A stretch of 64,000 nucleotides of DNA from Gudongella sp046224405 (GCF_046224405.1 NZ_JBJXRK010000001.1:404824-468823); one strand, 5' to 3'; positions 8,119 to 17,518 are shown, numbered from the stretch's first letter. Notes: generated from the sequence alone by a model not told the origin. Made by a program: numbers and translations.

Positions 8119-9180
8119 ATGCTTGATTCTTTATATACCTACCTAATGGACAATCTTTTGGTTCCAGCAATAGTTATAGTTGCACTAATATTTATCAGAC
8201 CTTTATTAAACAAAATTCTTGGAAAAAAGGAAATCAATACGCAGCTTGGAAACTGGGTTGTACTTTATGCATTTCTGATATTTTTCCTAAGCTACTACCA
8301 AAATTCTGACTGGTTGTTCTATCCATTCATAACTTTGGGTTCCATTGGAATAAACCTTAACCTTTTGATTGTGTCCTTCCTTATTATCACAATGGCATTT
8401 CACATATCAAGGGTCTTTACAAAGCAATTCCTTCCAAATGTCTACAGCAGGTACCAACTTGACAAGGGAGTCCAGTTTACCTTCAACAGGCTGTTCCACT
8501 ATGTGATAATGATAGTGGCAATACTTATGACAGCTTCCGCTGTAGGTATCCAGCTAAGTGCCTTTACAGTATTTGCTGGTGTTCTTGGTGTGGGTGTCGG
8601 TTTTGGCCTTCAGAATATCACCTCAAACTTCATTTCAGGAATAATACTACTATTTGAAAGACCCATTAAAATCGGAGACAGGGTCATTGTTGAGGACATA
8701 ATTGGAGATGTTGAACAAATCAATATGCGGGCAACAATTATCCGTTCAGTGAACAATGAGCATATAATTGTCCCAAACTCATACTTTCTTGAGGAGCACG
8801 TAATAAACCGATCCTTCGGCTCGCCCTTTATGCGGCTTGTTGCTCCAGTTGGGGTTTCATACGATTCTGATCCGGATCAGGTCAGAGAACTGCTACTAAA
8901 GGTTGCATATGATGAGGCAAAGGAAAATAAATCTGTTCTCCTTGAGCCCAAGCCCTATGTACACTTTGTTGGCTTTGGGGATTCATCACTTGATTTTGAA
9001 ATCTTCGTATGGGTTTCTGACCCAAGGGATCTGATCAAGGTGAAGACCAACATCAACTTCAGGATATTCCGAATCTTCAAGGAAAACAATATTGAAATAC
9101 CATTTCCGCAGCAGGACCTGCATCTTCGGTCAGTTGACCGGGAACTGCTTGAGAAACAGTTCTACAAGAACGAAAGTTAA
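8119..9180 (+). CDS. MscS-family mechanosensitive channel
   Basis: 353 residues. The ATG at 8119 follows AAAAAGGAGG; the longer frame from 7948 runs through the tetR terminator and is rejected. About four N-terminal hydrophobic segments precede the pore helix, seen as the Gly/Ala-rich FAGVLGVGVGFGLQNITSNF, then the beta domain FERPIKIGDRVIVEDIIGDV and the alpha-beta C-terminal domain. Such channels release solutes during hypo-osmotic shock. The gene stands alone between two terminators. Confidence 0.92.
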   Translation: MLDSLYTYLMDNLLVPAIVIVALIFIRPLLNKILGKKEINTQLGNWVVLYAFLIFFLSYYQNSDWLFYPFITLGSIGINLNLLIVSFLIITMAFHISRVFTKQFLPNVYSRYQLDKGVQFTFNRLFHYVIMIVAILMTASAVGIQLSAFTVFAGVLGVGVGFGLQNITSNFISGIILLFERPIKIGDRVIVEDIIGDVEQINMRATIIRSVNNEHIIVPNSYFLEEHVINRSFGSPFMRLVAPVGVSYDSDPDQVRELLLKVAYDEAKENKSVLLEPKPYVHFVGFGDSSLDFEIFVWVSDPRDLIKVKTNINFRIFRIFKENNIEIPFPQQDLHLRSVDRELLEKQFYKNES

Positions 9181-9194
9181 TAATTTCTACATGC

Positions 9195-9234
9195 AAAAAA
9201 AGGCCTATCACCATTTTATGTGATAAGCCTTTTT
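9195..9234. terminator. Bidirectional terminator between mscS and pyc
   Basis: AAAAAAAGGC-TATCAC and GTGATA-GCCTTTTT form a strong stem around CATTTTAT, with A and T tracts on both sides, so it can stop both the mscS transcript and the converging pyc transcript. Confidence 0.85.
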
Positions 9235-9260
9235 GTATTTTCCGCCATATCTATAACAAA

Positions 9261-9328
9261 AAACAAAAAGAACCGTCCCTAGTGTTTGAAAAACAAAAAG
9301 AACCGTCCCTAGTGTTTGCTAGTGTTTG
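9261..9328. repeat. Tandem REP-like repeat (GGGACGGTTCT element) abutting pyc stop
   Basis: A 28-base unit, AAACAAAAAGAACCGTCCCT plus AGTGTTTG, occurs at 9261-9288 and again at 9291-9318 (period 30). A third partial copy CTAGTGTTTG ends at 9328, the base before the pyc stop codon. The complementary GGGACGGTTCTTTTTGT core resembles a dispersed repeat often found beside REP-associated tyrosine transposases. That comparison is from memory; no transposase gene is present here. Confidence 0.7.
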
Positions 9329-12300
9329 TTACTTCGCCTTAAGCTCCAAAAGAAGCTGGCCTGCTGCTACTGTTTCAAGTTCCTTAGCGTGGATCCTTTC
9401 CACAAGGCCATCCATGGAGGCTGTGATCTCCGTCTCCATCTTCATGGCCTCAACAACCAGAAGAGGTTGTCCTGCCTTGACCACATCTCCAGTCCCTACA
9501 AGAATCTTTGAGATGTTACCAGGGATTGATGCACCAACCTGATATGGGTCATCCTCATCCTTCATAAGGACAGAATCAACCGACTCCCTTCTGATGGCCT
9601 CCTTGTCCTTGATCCTTATTTCCCTTCTGTTTCCGTCAACCTCAAAGACCACGGTTCTCATTCCGTCTTCTCCAACCCTTCCAATCTCGTTAAGGGTTAT
9701 GACCAGCCTCTTGCCTGATGCGATCTTGACCTCGCAGGTCTCCCCCTCCTTGAGTCCATGGAAGAAAACATCCGAGCCCATCTCTGTAAAGTCTCCCTCC
9801 TTCTCCAGGTACTTGAGATAATCCTCATACACCTTTGGATAGAGTGCGTAGCTGACCCTTTCTGACCGGTCAAATTCCCTTCCGTAGCTGTTCTTGAGAA
9901 GGCTGCCTATGGCTTCGAAGTCCTCGGGTTCAAGAAGGGTACCAGGTCTTACGGTAATTGGCTCCTCCCCCTTTAGGACAAGCCTCTGCAGGTCCTCAGG
10001 GAAGCCTCCCTCAGGCTGACCCATCATACCCTTGAAGTATGCAAATATGCTGTCAGGATAGGTCAGATCCCCTCCCTTGTCCATGATGTTTTCAGGGGTC
10101 AGTCCGTTCTGGACCATGAATATTGCCATATCGCCTACAGCCTTTGATGAAGGGGTAACCTTGACTATGTCCCCCAGCATGATGTTTACTGATCTGAACA
10201 TCTCCTTGACCTCGTCAAACCTGTGACCCAGACCGAAGCTTTCAACCTGTGGCTTAAGGTTGGAGTATTGTCCTCCTGGAATCTCGTACTTGTATATTTC
10301 AACGGCGCTGGACTTTAGGTCCGACTCGAATTTTTCATATACCGGTCTTACATTTGCCCAGTAGTCGTTTAGCTTTTGCAGGTCTTCAGAGGATATTCCC
10401 GTATCCCTTTCCGTGTTTCTCACAGCCTCCACAACACTGCTCATGGCAGGCTGGCTTGTCAAGCCGCTCATGCTGTTTATTGCTGTATCAACTATATCTG
10501 CTCCTGCCTGTGCGGCCAGAAGCATGCTTGCAACTCCGTTTCCTGTTGTATCATGGGTGTGCATATGGATTGGTATCCCAATTTCATCCTTTAGGGCAGA
10601 AACAAGCTTGTGTGCAGCATAGGGCTTAAGAAGTCCGGACATGTCCTTGATTGAAAGTATGTGTATTCCCCTCTTCTCAAGCTCCCTTGCCTTGTCCACA
10701 TAATACTTCAGGCTGTACTTGTCCCTGGTCTCATCCAGAATATCACCTGTGTAGCAGATTGCACCCTCTGCGACCTTGCCGGTCTTCAGGACCTCATCTA
10801 TTGCCACGTCCATGCCCTCCAGCCAGTTGAGGGAGTCAAAAATCCTGAATACGTCAATTCCCCTGTCGGCTGATTCCCTGATCAGCTCCCGGATAACATT
10901 GTCAGGATAGTTCTTGTAGCCCACCCCGTTTGAACCCCTAATCAGCATCTGCAAAAGAACGTTTGGAACCCTTTCCCTGATAAGGTCAAGCCTCTCCCAG
11001 GGTGATTCCTTCAGGAACCTGTAGGCGACATCAAAGGTCGCTCCTCCCCACATCTCAAGGGAGAAGAAGTCCCTTCCGATATATGAGGTCGCCCTTGCCA
11101 CCTTCTTCATGTCTTTGGTTCTCATCCTTGTTGCCATCAGGGACTGATGGGCATCACGCATGGTGGTGTCTGTGATAAGAAGCTTCTTCTGGTCCCTTAT
11201 CCACTGTACAAGACCCTCGGGTCCCTCCCTGTCCAGAATCTGCTTTGTACCTGTCAGGCCATCGATTGAAGGTGTCTCCGGCACCTTGGGAACGTCGTAA
11301 TCTCTCTTGAAGCCCCCTGTCTCATTTACAACCTTGTCGGCAATATAGTTGAGAACCTGAAGCTCATGGCTTGTCCTTGCAGACAGGTCGAAAAGGTCAG
11401 GGTTGTCCTGGATGAAATTTGTGTCGCATTCACCCCTTCTGAAGGTTGGGTGGTTAAGGACGTTTATGAGAAAGTCCGCGTTGGTCTTCACACCCTCTAT
11501 CCTTGTCTCCTTTATTGCCCTGATATTCTTGTTGATGGCATCCTGGAAATGTCGTGACCATGATGTTGACTTAACCAGAAGGGAATCGTAGTAGGGGCTG
11601 ACAACAGCACCTGTAAAGCCGTTTCCGCCGTCAAGTCGTATGCCCGCTCCGGAGCTTGTCCTGTAAACATCTATCCTGCCAGTATCCGGCATAAAGTCGT
11701 TCCCCGGATTCTCTGTGGTTATCCTGCACTGGATCGCATAGCCCCTTGGGACAATGTCCTCCTGACTCCTGATTCCAATCTCCCCGGAGGATAGCTCATG
11801 ACCCTGGGCTACAAGAATCTGAGCCTGGACAATATCAACTCCCGTGGTCATTTCGGTCACTGTGTGCTCAACCTGTATCCTTGGGTTCATCTCAATGAAG
11901 TAGTGGTTGTTGTCCTTGTCAACCAGGAACTCCACAGTTCCTGCACTTTGGTAGCTCACTGAGCCGGCAATCTTCAAGGCATCCTGACAGATCTCATCCC
12001 TCTTCTCCTCAGTCAGAGCAAGGGCAGGTGAAAACTCGATAAGCTTTTGATGTCTCCTTTGTATGGAGCAGTCCCTTTCATAAAGGTGCACAAGGTTTCC
12101 TTGTCCATCACCAAGGACCTGGACCTCAATATGCTTTGGCTTTTCAAGGTACTTCTCAATGAAGATGTCCTCGCTGCCAAAGGCCTTGAGGGATTCGTTC
12201 CTTGCATTGGAGTAGGCCTTCAATAGCTCCTCCTCACTCCTTACTATCCTCATGCCCCTGCCACCGCCTCCTGCGGCAGCCTTGAGCATTACTGGATAGC

Positions 12301-12766
12301 CAGCATACCGGGCAAACTCAATCGCCTCATCATTTGATGTTATAGCCCTGGTGATTCCTGGAATTGTAGGCACACCCACAGACTCAGCCACCTTCTTGGA
12401 GGCGATCTTGTCCCCTAGAGCCCTCATCATATCTGCAGTGGGTCCGATAAAGACTATACCTGCCTGCTGACACTTCTCAGCAAACTCTGGGTTCTCCGAC
12501 AGGAAGCCATAGCCTGGATGGATTGCATCCACGCCCTTCTTCACAGCAAGGGAAATTATCTCCTCAATGTCAAGGTATGCGGTTACAGGACCCTTGTTCC
12601 TGCCAATCTGATAGGCCTCATCAGACTTTGTCCTGAAGAGGGAATTCTTGTCCTCCTCCGTATAGATTGCAACAGACCTTATGCCCAGCTCCTTGCATGC
12701 CCTGAAGATCCTTATTGCTATTTCACCCCTGTTGGCTACAAGTATACGCTTGAAATTTTTCATCAT
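9329..12766 (-). CDS. pyc: Pyruvate carboxylase
   Basis: A 1145-residue single-chain biotin enzyme, the normal length. Domains in order: biotin carboxylase (KRILVANRGEIAIRIF at the N-terminus, GGGGRGMR ATP loop, EMNPRIQVEHTVTE), the HMGL-like carboxyltransferase from about residue 520 (ITDTTMRDAHQSLMATRMRT), the PYC_OADA linker domain, and the biotin carrier domain with VEAMKMETE near the C-terminus. It makes oxaloacetate from pyruvate, bicarbonate and ATP in the cytoplasm. The frame allows GTG (12772), ATG (12766) and ATG (12763); the ATG at 12766 is best spaced from AAAGG. It is probably monocistronic. Confidence 0.97.
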   Translation of the reverse strand: MMKNFKRILVANRGEIAIRIFRACKELGIRSVAIYTEEDKNSLFRTKSDEAYQIGRNKGPVTAYLDIEEIISLAVKKGVDAIHPGYGFLSENPEFAEKCQQAGIVFIGPTADMMRALGDKIASKKVAESVGVPTIPGITRAITSNDEAIEFARYAGYPVMLKAAAGGGGRGMRIVRSEEELLKAYSNARNESLKAFGSEDIFIEKYLEKPKHIEVQVLGDGQGNLVHLYERDCSIQRRHQKLIEFSPALALTEEKRDEICQDALKIAGSVSYQSAGTVEFLVDKDNNHYFIEMNPRIQVEHTVTEMTTGVDIVQAQILVAQGHELSSGEIGIRSQEDIVPRGYAIQCRITTENPGNDFMPDTGRIDVYRTSSGAGIRLDGGNGFTGAVVSPYYDSLLVKSTSWSRHFQDAINKNIRAIKETRIEGVKTNADFLINVLNHPTFRRGECDTNFIQDNPDLFDLSARTSHELQVLNYIADKVVNETGGFKRDYDVPKVPETPSIDGLTGTKQILDREGPEGLVQWIRDQKKLLITDTTMRDAHQSLMATRMRTKDMKKVARATSYIGRDFFSLEMWGGATFDVAYRFLKESPWERLDLIRERVPNVLLQMLIRGSNGVGYKNYPDNVIRELIRESADRGIDVFRIFDSLNWLEGMDVAIDEVLKTGKVAEGAICYTGDILDETRDKYSLKYYVDKARELEKRGIHILSIKDMSGLLKPYAAHKLVSALKDEIGIPIHMHTHDTTGNGVASMLLAAQAGADIVDTAINSMSGLTSQPAMSSVVEAVRNTERDTGISSEDLQKLNDYWANVRPVYEKFESDLKSSAVEIYKYEIPGGQYSNLKPQVESFGLGHRFDEVKEMFRSVNIMLGDIVKVTPSSKAVGDMAIFMVQNGLTPENIMDKGGDLTYPDSIFAYFKGMMGQPEGGFPEDLQRLVLKGEEPITVRPGTLLEPEDFEAIGSLLKNSYGREFDRSERVSYALYPKVYEDYLKYLEKEGDFTEMGSDVFFHGLKEGETCEVKIASGKRLVITLNEIGRVGEDGMRTVVFEVDGNRREIRIKDKEAIRRESVDSVLMKDEDDPYQVGASIPGNISKILVGTGDVVKAGQPLLVVEAMKMETEITASMDGLVERIHAKELETVAAGQLLLELKAK

Positions 12767-12827
12767 CAACACAACCTTTCCATATATTGCAAGTTAATAC
12801 TTTTAATCGCTAAAATATATTATTTCT

Positions 12828-12856
12828 ACTTTAACAGAAAAGCAGGTCCCTTTCAA
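12828..12856 (-). promoter_or_regulatory. Possible pyc promoter
   Basis: On the minus strand TTGAAA (12856-12851) and TAAAGT (12833-12828) are 17 bases apart, about 60 bases upstream of the pyc start. The -10 match is only 4 of 6. Confidence 0.4.
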
Positions 12857-12912
12857 TAGAAATATCTTCCAAACCTTGCAAATACTATTTCCCATCCATT
12901 TCCCAATTGGAA

Positions 12913-12940
12913 AATCCACCCCAAAACCAGGAGGTGGATT
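12913..12940 (-). terminator. Terminator of the small HTH gene
   Basis: On the minus strand AATCCACC pairs with GGTGGATT and is followed by TTCC. It lies about 20 bases after the stop codon of the gene at 12959-13378. Confidence 0.6.
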
Positions 12941-12958
12941 GATTGAAATTCCATATGT

Positions 12959-13378
12959 CTATACCTTGCCAGGCCTTATTATTGTGGATGAAAGCCTCTT
13001 GTTGTTTATAATCAGATAATCCAGCAGCTCGTCAAGCTCAGAGTTGGAAAGCTTATGTATTTCCTGGATCAGCCCTCTCACATTATCCGACTTTATTCCT
13101 ATATCGTCCATTTTCTTCTCGCTTTTTTCCATTACAACAAAATGTTCCTGGAGAACCTTCTCCTGGAGTATGTGTATCTGGTTGAGATATGCCTGATGCC
13201 TCCTTTTACGAACTGAATCAGGGCTTGTATTGTAGAGAAAGGCTATTTCGGCATCAATCAGATCCTCCTCCAGGCAAAAATGAATCATCTGTTCATCCGA
13301 GATTTCATCGAAATTCAATTTTACTCCAGAGTCCCTCATGCTCAGTAGGTCAACATAGGATTCAACCTTGTCCTTCAT
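12959..13378 (-). CDS. Small helix-turn-helix protein of unknown family
   Basis: 139 residues, start ATG at 13378 with AAAGGAGGAGTTGGA upstream, so it is well supported as a gene. I do not recognise the family. Residues about 25-60 (ISDEQMIHFCLEEDLIDAEI, then AFLYNTSPDSVRKRRHQ) look like a sigma-region-4 or AsnC-like helix-turn-helix, ending in a basic recognition helix. The remainder is predicted alpha-helical and charged. It lies between the his operon and pyc, in the same direction as both, with its own terminator. A regulatory role is plausible but not demonstrated. Confidence 0.7.
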   Translation of the reverse strand: MKDKVESYVDLLSMRDSGVKLNFDEISDEQMIHFCLEEDLIDAEIAFLYNTSPDSVRKRRHQAYLNQIHILQEKVLQEHFVVMEKSEKKMDDIGIKSDNVRGLIQEIHKLSNSELDELLDYLIINNKRLSSTIIRPGKV

Positions 13379-13473
13379 TCCAACTCCTCCTTTCAGAAAA
13401 GCTTATCATTGGGTATGTTTCTAGATATATACCCAGAAACAAGTAGAAAAGGCAGCCTATATTGTATTTTAAG

Positions 13474-14274
13474 CTATCCAAGTGTCAATCTTGTCTCCCT
13501 TCTTCCCCTAAAGGATGAAACTGTCTCAAAACCAAGGGATTTAAGGTGCTCCATGGCTTCAGGAATTCCTGAACAATAATCCTGGTTGAAATGGGCATCA
13601 GATCCAATGGTTATTGTCCTTCCCCCCAAGTCTCTGTATCTCTCAAGCACCTCCCTCTTTGGGAATGCCGTGCCAAGAGGACCTCTATGACCGGATGTGT
13701 TAAGCTCAATTCCCTTACCCTTATCTATTATCCTCTGGAGTATTGAATCTATGATATGGCTGAAATCATGGTACCGGTAATCCCTTTTGTCGAAGGGTCC
13801 ATATCTTATTATATAGTCAAGATGTCCCACCACATCAAAGCCATCAAAGTTCTCCACCATCTCATGGAGGATTTCAAAGTATCTTTGATATGCCTGATTT
13901 TGGTCCTTCCCGGTGAAAAAATCTCCCAGATAAAAGTCCTTTCCATCCCCATAGTGAATGGACCCTATGACAAAGTCAAAGGGGTAGCTGGCCAGGAATT
14001 CTTCTATTTCCGTTTTGTTTTCCTTCTCATAACCGATTTCAACCCCAACCTGGACGGGAAACCCACACTCCTCCTGGAAAAGCTTCATCCTTCCGAAGTA
14101 TTTCCCGTAATCAATATGCTCCATAAACATTTCATCTGTAGTCCCAAAATCCACATGGTCCGTGAACATCACAAAATCCAGTCCCAATTTCTTGGCCCCG
14201 ACTATATAATCCCTTATGTCAGCCTCGCTGTCCGGCGAATAGCTGGTGTGTACATGGTGGTCTGTATATCTCAT
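13474..14274 (-). CDS. hisJ: Histidinol-phosphatase, PHP family
   Basis: 266 residues with the PHP metal-binding pattern: DHHVHTSYSPDS at residues 4-15, FTDHVDF at about 37-43, GSIHY and SDAHFNQDY near the C-terminus. In Gram-positives this family (HisJ/HisK) removes phosphate from L-histidinol phosphate, replacing the HAD-type phosphatase. It is the last gene of the his operon, 10 bases after hisIE. Its presence supplies the phosphatase that the monofunctional HisB here lacks. Confidence 0.93.
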   Translation of the reverse strand: MRYTDHHVHTSYSPDSEADIRDYIVGAKKLGLDFVMFTDHVDFGTTDEMFMEHIDYGKYFGRMKLFQEECGFPVQVGVEIGYEKENKTEIEEFLASYPFDFVIGSIHYGDGKDFYLGDFFTGKDQNQAYQRYFEILHEMVENFDGFDVVGHLDYIIRYGPFDKRDYRYHDFSHIIDSILQRIIDKGKGIELNTSGHRGPLGTAFPKREVLERYRDLGGRTITIGSDAHFNQDYCSGIPEAMEHLKSLGFETVSSFRGRRETRLTLG

Positions 14275-14284
14275 GATGCACCCC

Positions 14285-14884
14285 CTATTTCATTCGACCC
14301 TTCAGTTCCATATAGATGTCCTCAAGGGTTACTCCCTGGTCCACAAGAAGGACCATCAGATGGTAAATCAGGTCACTGGATTCATAGATTAGCTCCTCTT
14401 TATTGTTCTTTGCACCGATTATCACTTCAGAGGACTCCTCTCCAATCTTCTTGAGGATCTTATCCAAACCCTTCTCAAAAAGGTAGCCCGTGTAGGAGCC
14501 CTCTTTTGGATTGGCTTTTCTCTCCGCAATTATTCCATAGAGCTTGGAAATTGTATCCGCACCGGTTTCGGCCCCCATCACCTGGTTGAAGAAGCAGGAG
14601 TAGCTTCCAGTATGGCAGGCAACCCCGGACTGGTTAACCTTAAGGAGAATTGTATCCCCATCACAGTCATAGTAGAAGCCCCTGACTTCCTGAATGTTTC
14701 CCGAGGTCTCCCCCTTCTTCCAGAGGCACTGCCGGGATCTTGAATAATAATGGGCAATGCCTGTTTCAAGGGTCAGATCAAGAGCCTCCTTGTTCATGTA
14801 TGCAAGCATAAGCACCTCTCCAGTTGCAATATCCTGTGCAATGGCAGGTACCAATCCATCTTTGTCGTATTTGATATCCATCAT
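14285..14884 (-). CDS. hisIE: Bifunctional phosphoribosyl-AMP cyclohydrolase / PR-ATP pyrophosphatase
   Basis: 199 residues. The HisI half carries MLAYMNKEAL, YYSRSRQCLWKKGETSGN, and the zinc cysteines in CDGD and GVACHTGSYSCFF. The HisE half (from about residue 105) carries GKKIGEESSEVIIGAKN-type (here KIGEESSEVIIGAKN) and ESSDLIYHLMVLL. It performs histidine steps two and three. It overlaps hisF by four bases. Confidence 0.96.
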   Translation of the reverse strand: MMDIKYDKDGLVPAIAQDIATGEVLMLAYMNKEALDLTLETGIAHYYSRSRQCLWKKGETSGNIQEVRGFYYDCDGDTILLKVNQSGVACHTGSYSCFFNQVMGAETGADTISKLYGIIAERKANPKEGSYTGYLFEKGLDKILKKIGEESSEVIIGAKNNKEELIYESSDLIYHLMVLLVDQGVTLEDIYMELKGRMK

Positions 14885-15639
14885 AGCCTTACCTCGATTC
14901 CCTTTGACCTCATATATTCCTTAAGCTCCCTGATTTCGATCTCCTTGTAGTGGAAGACGCTGGCTGCAAGTACTCCATCCACATCAGCCTCCAGCACCGC
15001 CCTTGAGAAATCCTCCATCCTTCCGGCTCCCCCTGATGCAATAACTGGAACTCCAACATTTGATGTGATTGTCTTAAGAAGGTCAAGGTCATAGCCCTCC
15101 TTCATCCCGTCCGCATCGATGCTGTTTATCACAAGCTCTCCCGCTCCAAGCCTTACACCCTCCCTTGCCCACTCCAGGGCGTCAAGTCCGGTGTCTATTC
15201 TGCCGCCATTTATAAAGACTCCCCATTTGCCGTCATCAACCTTTTTCACATCCATGGACAGTACAACGCACTGGGCTCCGAATTTCAGGGAAGCCTCGGT
15301 GATAAGACTGGGGTTCCTTACAGCGGCTGAATTGACAGATACCTTGTCGGCACCCCTTCTAAGGATGTCGGTGAAATCCTCAACACTGTTGACCCCACCC
15401 CCAACACAGAAAGGGATGTTGATCCTGGCTGCAACCTTCTCTATGAATTCAAGGGAGATCCTTCTGGCATCATTGGTTGCGGTTATGTCGTAAAAGACAA
15501 GCTCATCCGCTCCCGCCCTGGAATAGTATTCACCCAGGACCTCCGGATCCTCAACATCGACTATGTCCGTAAATTTCTTTCCCTTGACAACTCTTCCATC
15601 CCTTACATCGAGACAGGGTATCACTCTTCTTGTCAGCAT
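14881..15639 (-). CDS. hisF: Imidazole glycerol phosphate synthase, cyclase subunit
   Basis: 252 residues, full length for the family, a (beta/alpha)8 barrel. MLTRRVIPCLDVRDGRVVKG with the catalytic Asp11, VNSAAVRNPSL, and the phosphate loops VIASGGAGRMEDF and GVLAASVFHY are all present. It works with HisH to form IGP and AICAR from PRFAR and glutamine-derived ammonia. It overlaps hisA by seven bases. Confidence 0.97.
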   Translation of the reverse strand: MLTRRVIPCLDVRDGRVVKGKKFTDIVDVEDPEVLGEYYSRAGADELVFYDITATNDARRISLEFIEKVAARINIPFCVGGGVNSVEDFTDILRRGADKVSVNSAAVRNPSLITEASLKFGAQCVVLSMDVKKVDDGKWGVFINGGRIDTGLDALEWAREGVRLGAGELVINSIDADGMKEGYDLDLLKTITSNVGVPVIASGGAGRMEDFSRAVLEADVDGVLAASVFHYKEIEIRELKEYMRSKGIEVRL

Positions 15640-16340
15640 TTAAGAACCTCCTCCAAATCCAGATTTCCGTTGTAAAGGGCCTTTCCAATTATTGCCCCAT
15701 TCAGACCCATACTCTTGAGCCTTTTAACATCCTCCATGGTTGTAATCCCCCCGGATGCTATTATCTGAAGGGACACTGCCTGCTGAAGGTCTCCATACAT
15801 TTTGAAGTTGGGCCCTCCAAGCATTCCGTCCCTCTCTATGTCAGTATATACAATCCTCTTCAGTCCATATGACTCCAGCTCCCCGATATAGTCCAGGGCC
15901 CTTGTGTCTGATACATTCTCCCAGCCATCAGTGGCGATAAGTCCACCTATGGCATCGATCGAAACTACTATCCTGTCACCATACTCATCCAGCATCTCCC
16001 TTATCCAGGTCTTGTTCCTAAGGGCTGCAGTCCCTATGATGACCTGTGAAACCCCAAGGTCCAGAAAGGTCCTTACACCTACAGTATCCCTGATCCCGCC
16101 ACCAAGCTGGACTGGGATCGAGACATTCTTAAGGATCCTCTCAACCACAGGCTGGTTTATCCTCTTTCCGTTCCTTGCTCCGTCCAGGTCCACAAGATGC
16201 AGCACCTGAGCTCCTTTTGCCTCCCATTCCAAGGCAACCTTCACCGGATCCTCACCGTACTTTGTAACCCTGTCATAGGAGCCCTGGGTAAGTCTTACAC
16301 ATGCCATGTCCTTCATATCTATTGCAGGATATATTATCAT
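15633..16340 (-). CDS. hisA: ProFAR isomerase
   Basis: 235 residues, paralogous to HisF. Features are MIIYPAIDMKDMACVRLTQG with the catalytic Asp8, VQLGGGIRD, the second Asp in VYTDIERDGML, and IASGGITTMEDV. It isomerises 5'-ProFAR to PRFAR. Overlaps hisH by four bases. Confidence 0.96.
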   Translation of the reverse strand: MIIYPAIDMKDMACVRLTQGSYDRVTKYGEDPVKVALEWEAKGAQVLHLVDLDGARNGKRINQPVVERILKNVSIPVQLGGGIRDTVGVRTFLDLGVSQVIIGTAALRNKTWIREMLDEYGDRIVVSIDAIGGLIATDGWENVSDTRALDYIGELESYGLKRIVYTDIERDGMLGGPNFKMYGDLQQAVSLQIIASGGITTMEDVKRLKSMGLNGAIIGKALYNGNLDLEEVLKC

Positions 16341-16939
16341 AGTATGATCTCCCCCAAAGCCTTGAACAGTCTGGCCCCAACATCTGAACTCTTTTCCGGG
16401 TGGAACTGAAAGCCGATTACATTTCCCCTTCTCACTATTGCCGGAATCTTTTCCCCGTATTCTGCGTAGGCAAGGATCTCCTCACCATTTGACCTGGCAT
16501 AGTATGAGTGGACAAAGTAGACAAAATCTCCCGTGGAGGTATATTTTGTCAAGGGATCCTCCTTCTCCACCGTAAGGTTGTTCCAGCCCATGTGTGGGAC
16601 CTTTGGCATCTGCTCCAGCTTGACGATTTCTCCGGGAATAAGTCCCAGGCCCTTGTATTCTCCATTTTCAAAGCTCCTGTCATACATGAGCTGCATCCCA
16701 AGACAGATGCCTATTACATATGTGCCCTCCTGACTCTTTTTGATCAGCAAATCCGCCAGACCGCTATCCCAGAGGGCGTTGGAGGCATCCCTGAAGGCCC
16801 CCACTCCAGGAAGAAATATGGCGGATGCGGAAGCTATCTCCTGTGGATCGCTGCTTATCCTGGTCATGATACCCTGCTTTTCCAAGGCTGTCTGAAGGCT
16901 TCTGAGATTTCCCAATCCATAATCCAGAATCACAATCAT
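16337..16939 (-). CDS. hisH: Imidazole glycerol phosphate synthase, glutaminase subunit
   Basis: 200 residues, class I glutamine amidotransferase. The oxyanion/PGVG motif (FLPGVGAFRDA), the nucleophile in GICLGMQLM (Cys at about 79), and FQFHPEKSSDVGA with His and Glu complete the triad. It supplies ammonia to HisF. It abuts hisB, sharing one base. Confidence 0.96.
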   Translation of the reverse strand: MIVILDYGLGNLRSLQTALEKQGIMTRISSDPQEIASASAIFLPGVGAFRDASNALWDSGLADLLIKKSQEGTYVIGICLGMQLMYDRSFENGEYKGLGLIPGEIVKLEQMPKVPHMGWNNLTVEKEDPLTKYTSTGDFVYFVHSYYARSNGEEILAYAEYGEKIPAIVRRGNVIGFQFHPEKSSDVGARLFKALGEIIL

Positions 16940-17517
16940 TACAAAACCCCCTTTGTACTCTTAACTTCACTTCCCACTATTAGGACAGCATCCTTCAAGG
17001 CTCTGCCCAGACCCTTGAATACTGCCTCTATCCTGTGGTGGTCATTCTCGCCTCTCATTAAGTCAATGTGAAGGGTTATGCCGGCTGAAAATGCAAATGC
17101 CCTCAAGAATTCCCTGAAGTCCTCCGTGCTCATATCCCCCAGCCTGTCACTGTTGAATTTCAGGTTATCAACAAGAAAGGGACGGTTTGAGATGTCAATG
17201 GCCACCAGGGCAAGGCTTTCATCCATGGGGGTGATTGTGGATGAGAACCTCTGTATCCCCTTTTTCTCACCCAGTGCCTCCTTTAGTGCTGCCCCCAGGG
17301 AAAGCCCCACATCCTCAACGGTGTGGTGACCATCAACATGGAGGTCCCCTTGACACTGAAGCTCCAGGTCAAAGCCAGCGTAGAATGCCATTGCCTTTAG
17401 CATGTGGTCAAAAAATCCAATCCCAGTATCAATATTTATTTCCCCAGACCCTTCAAGCCTCAGGCTCAGTTGGATCCTGGTCTCTAGTGTACTTCTCCTT
17501 ACATTAGCTTCTCTCAT
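16939..17517 (-). CDS. hisB: Imidazoleglycerol-phosphate dehydratase
   Basis: 192 residues, the monofunctional form with no HAD phosphatase domain. The manganese-binding repeats GIGFFDHMLKA, DLHVDGHHTVEDVGLS and the later FFRAFAFSAGITLH-type (here LRAFAFSAGITLHIDL) plus GENDHHRIEAVFKG are present. It converts IGP to imidazole acetol phosphate. hisC ends one base upstream. Confidence 0.97.
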   Translation of the reverse strand: MREANVRRSTLETRIQLSLRLEGSGEINIDTGIGFFDHMLKAMAFYAGFDLELQCQGDLHVDGHHTVEDVGLSLGAALKEALGEKKGIQRFSSTITPMDESLALVAIDISNRPFLVDNLKFNSDRLGDMSTEDFREFLRAFAFSAGITLHIDLMRGENDHHRIEAVFKGLGRALKDAVLIVGSEVKSTKGVL

Positions 17518-17518
17518 T

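Noticed and set aside
9261..9328. CRISPR or insertion-sequence end
   Set aside because: Only two and a half copies with a 2-base gap and no spacers or transposase; a REP-like element fits better.
13756..14454. Plus-strand ORF of 232 codons opposite hisJ and hisIE
   Set aside because: It lies entirely antisense to two genes with clear family motifs, has no ribosome binding site, and its translation shows no recognisable domain.
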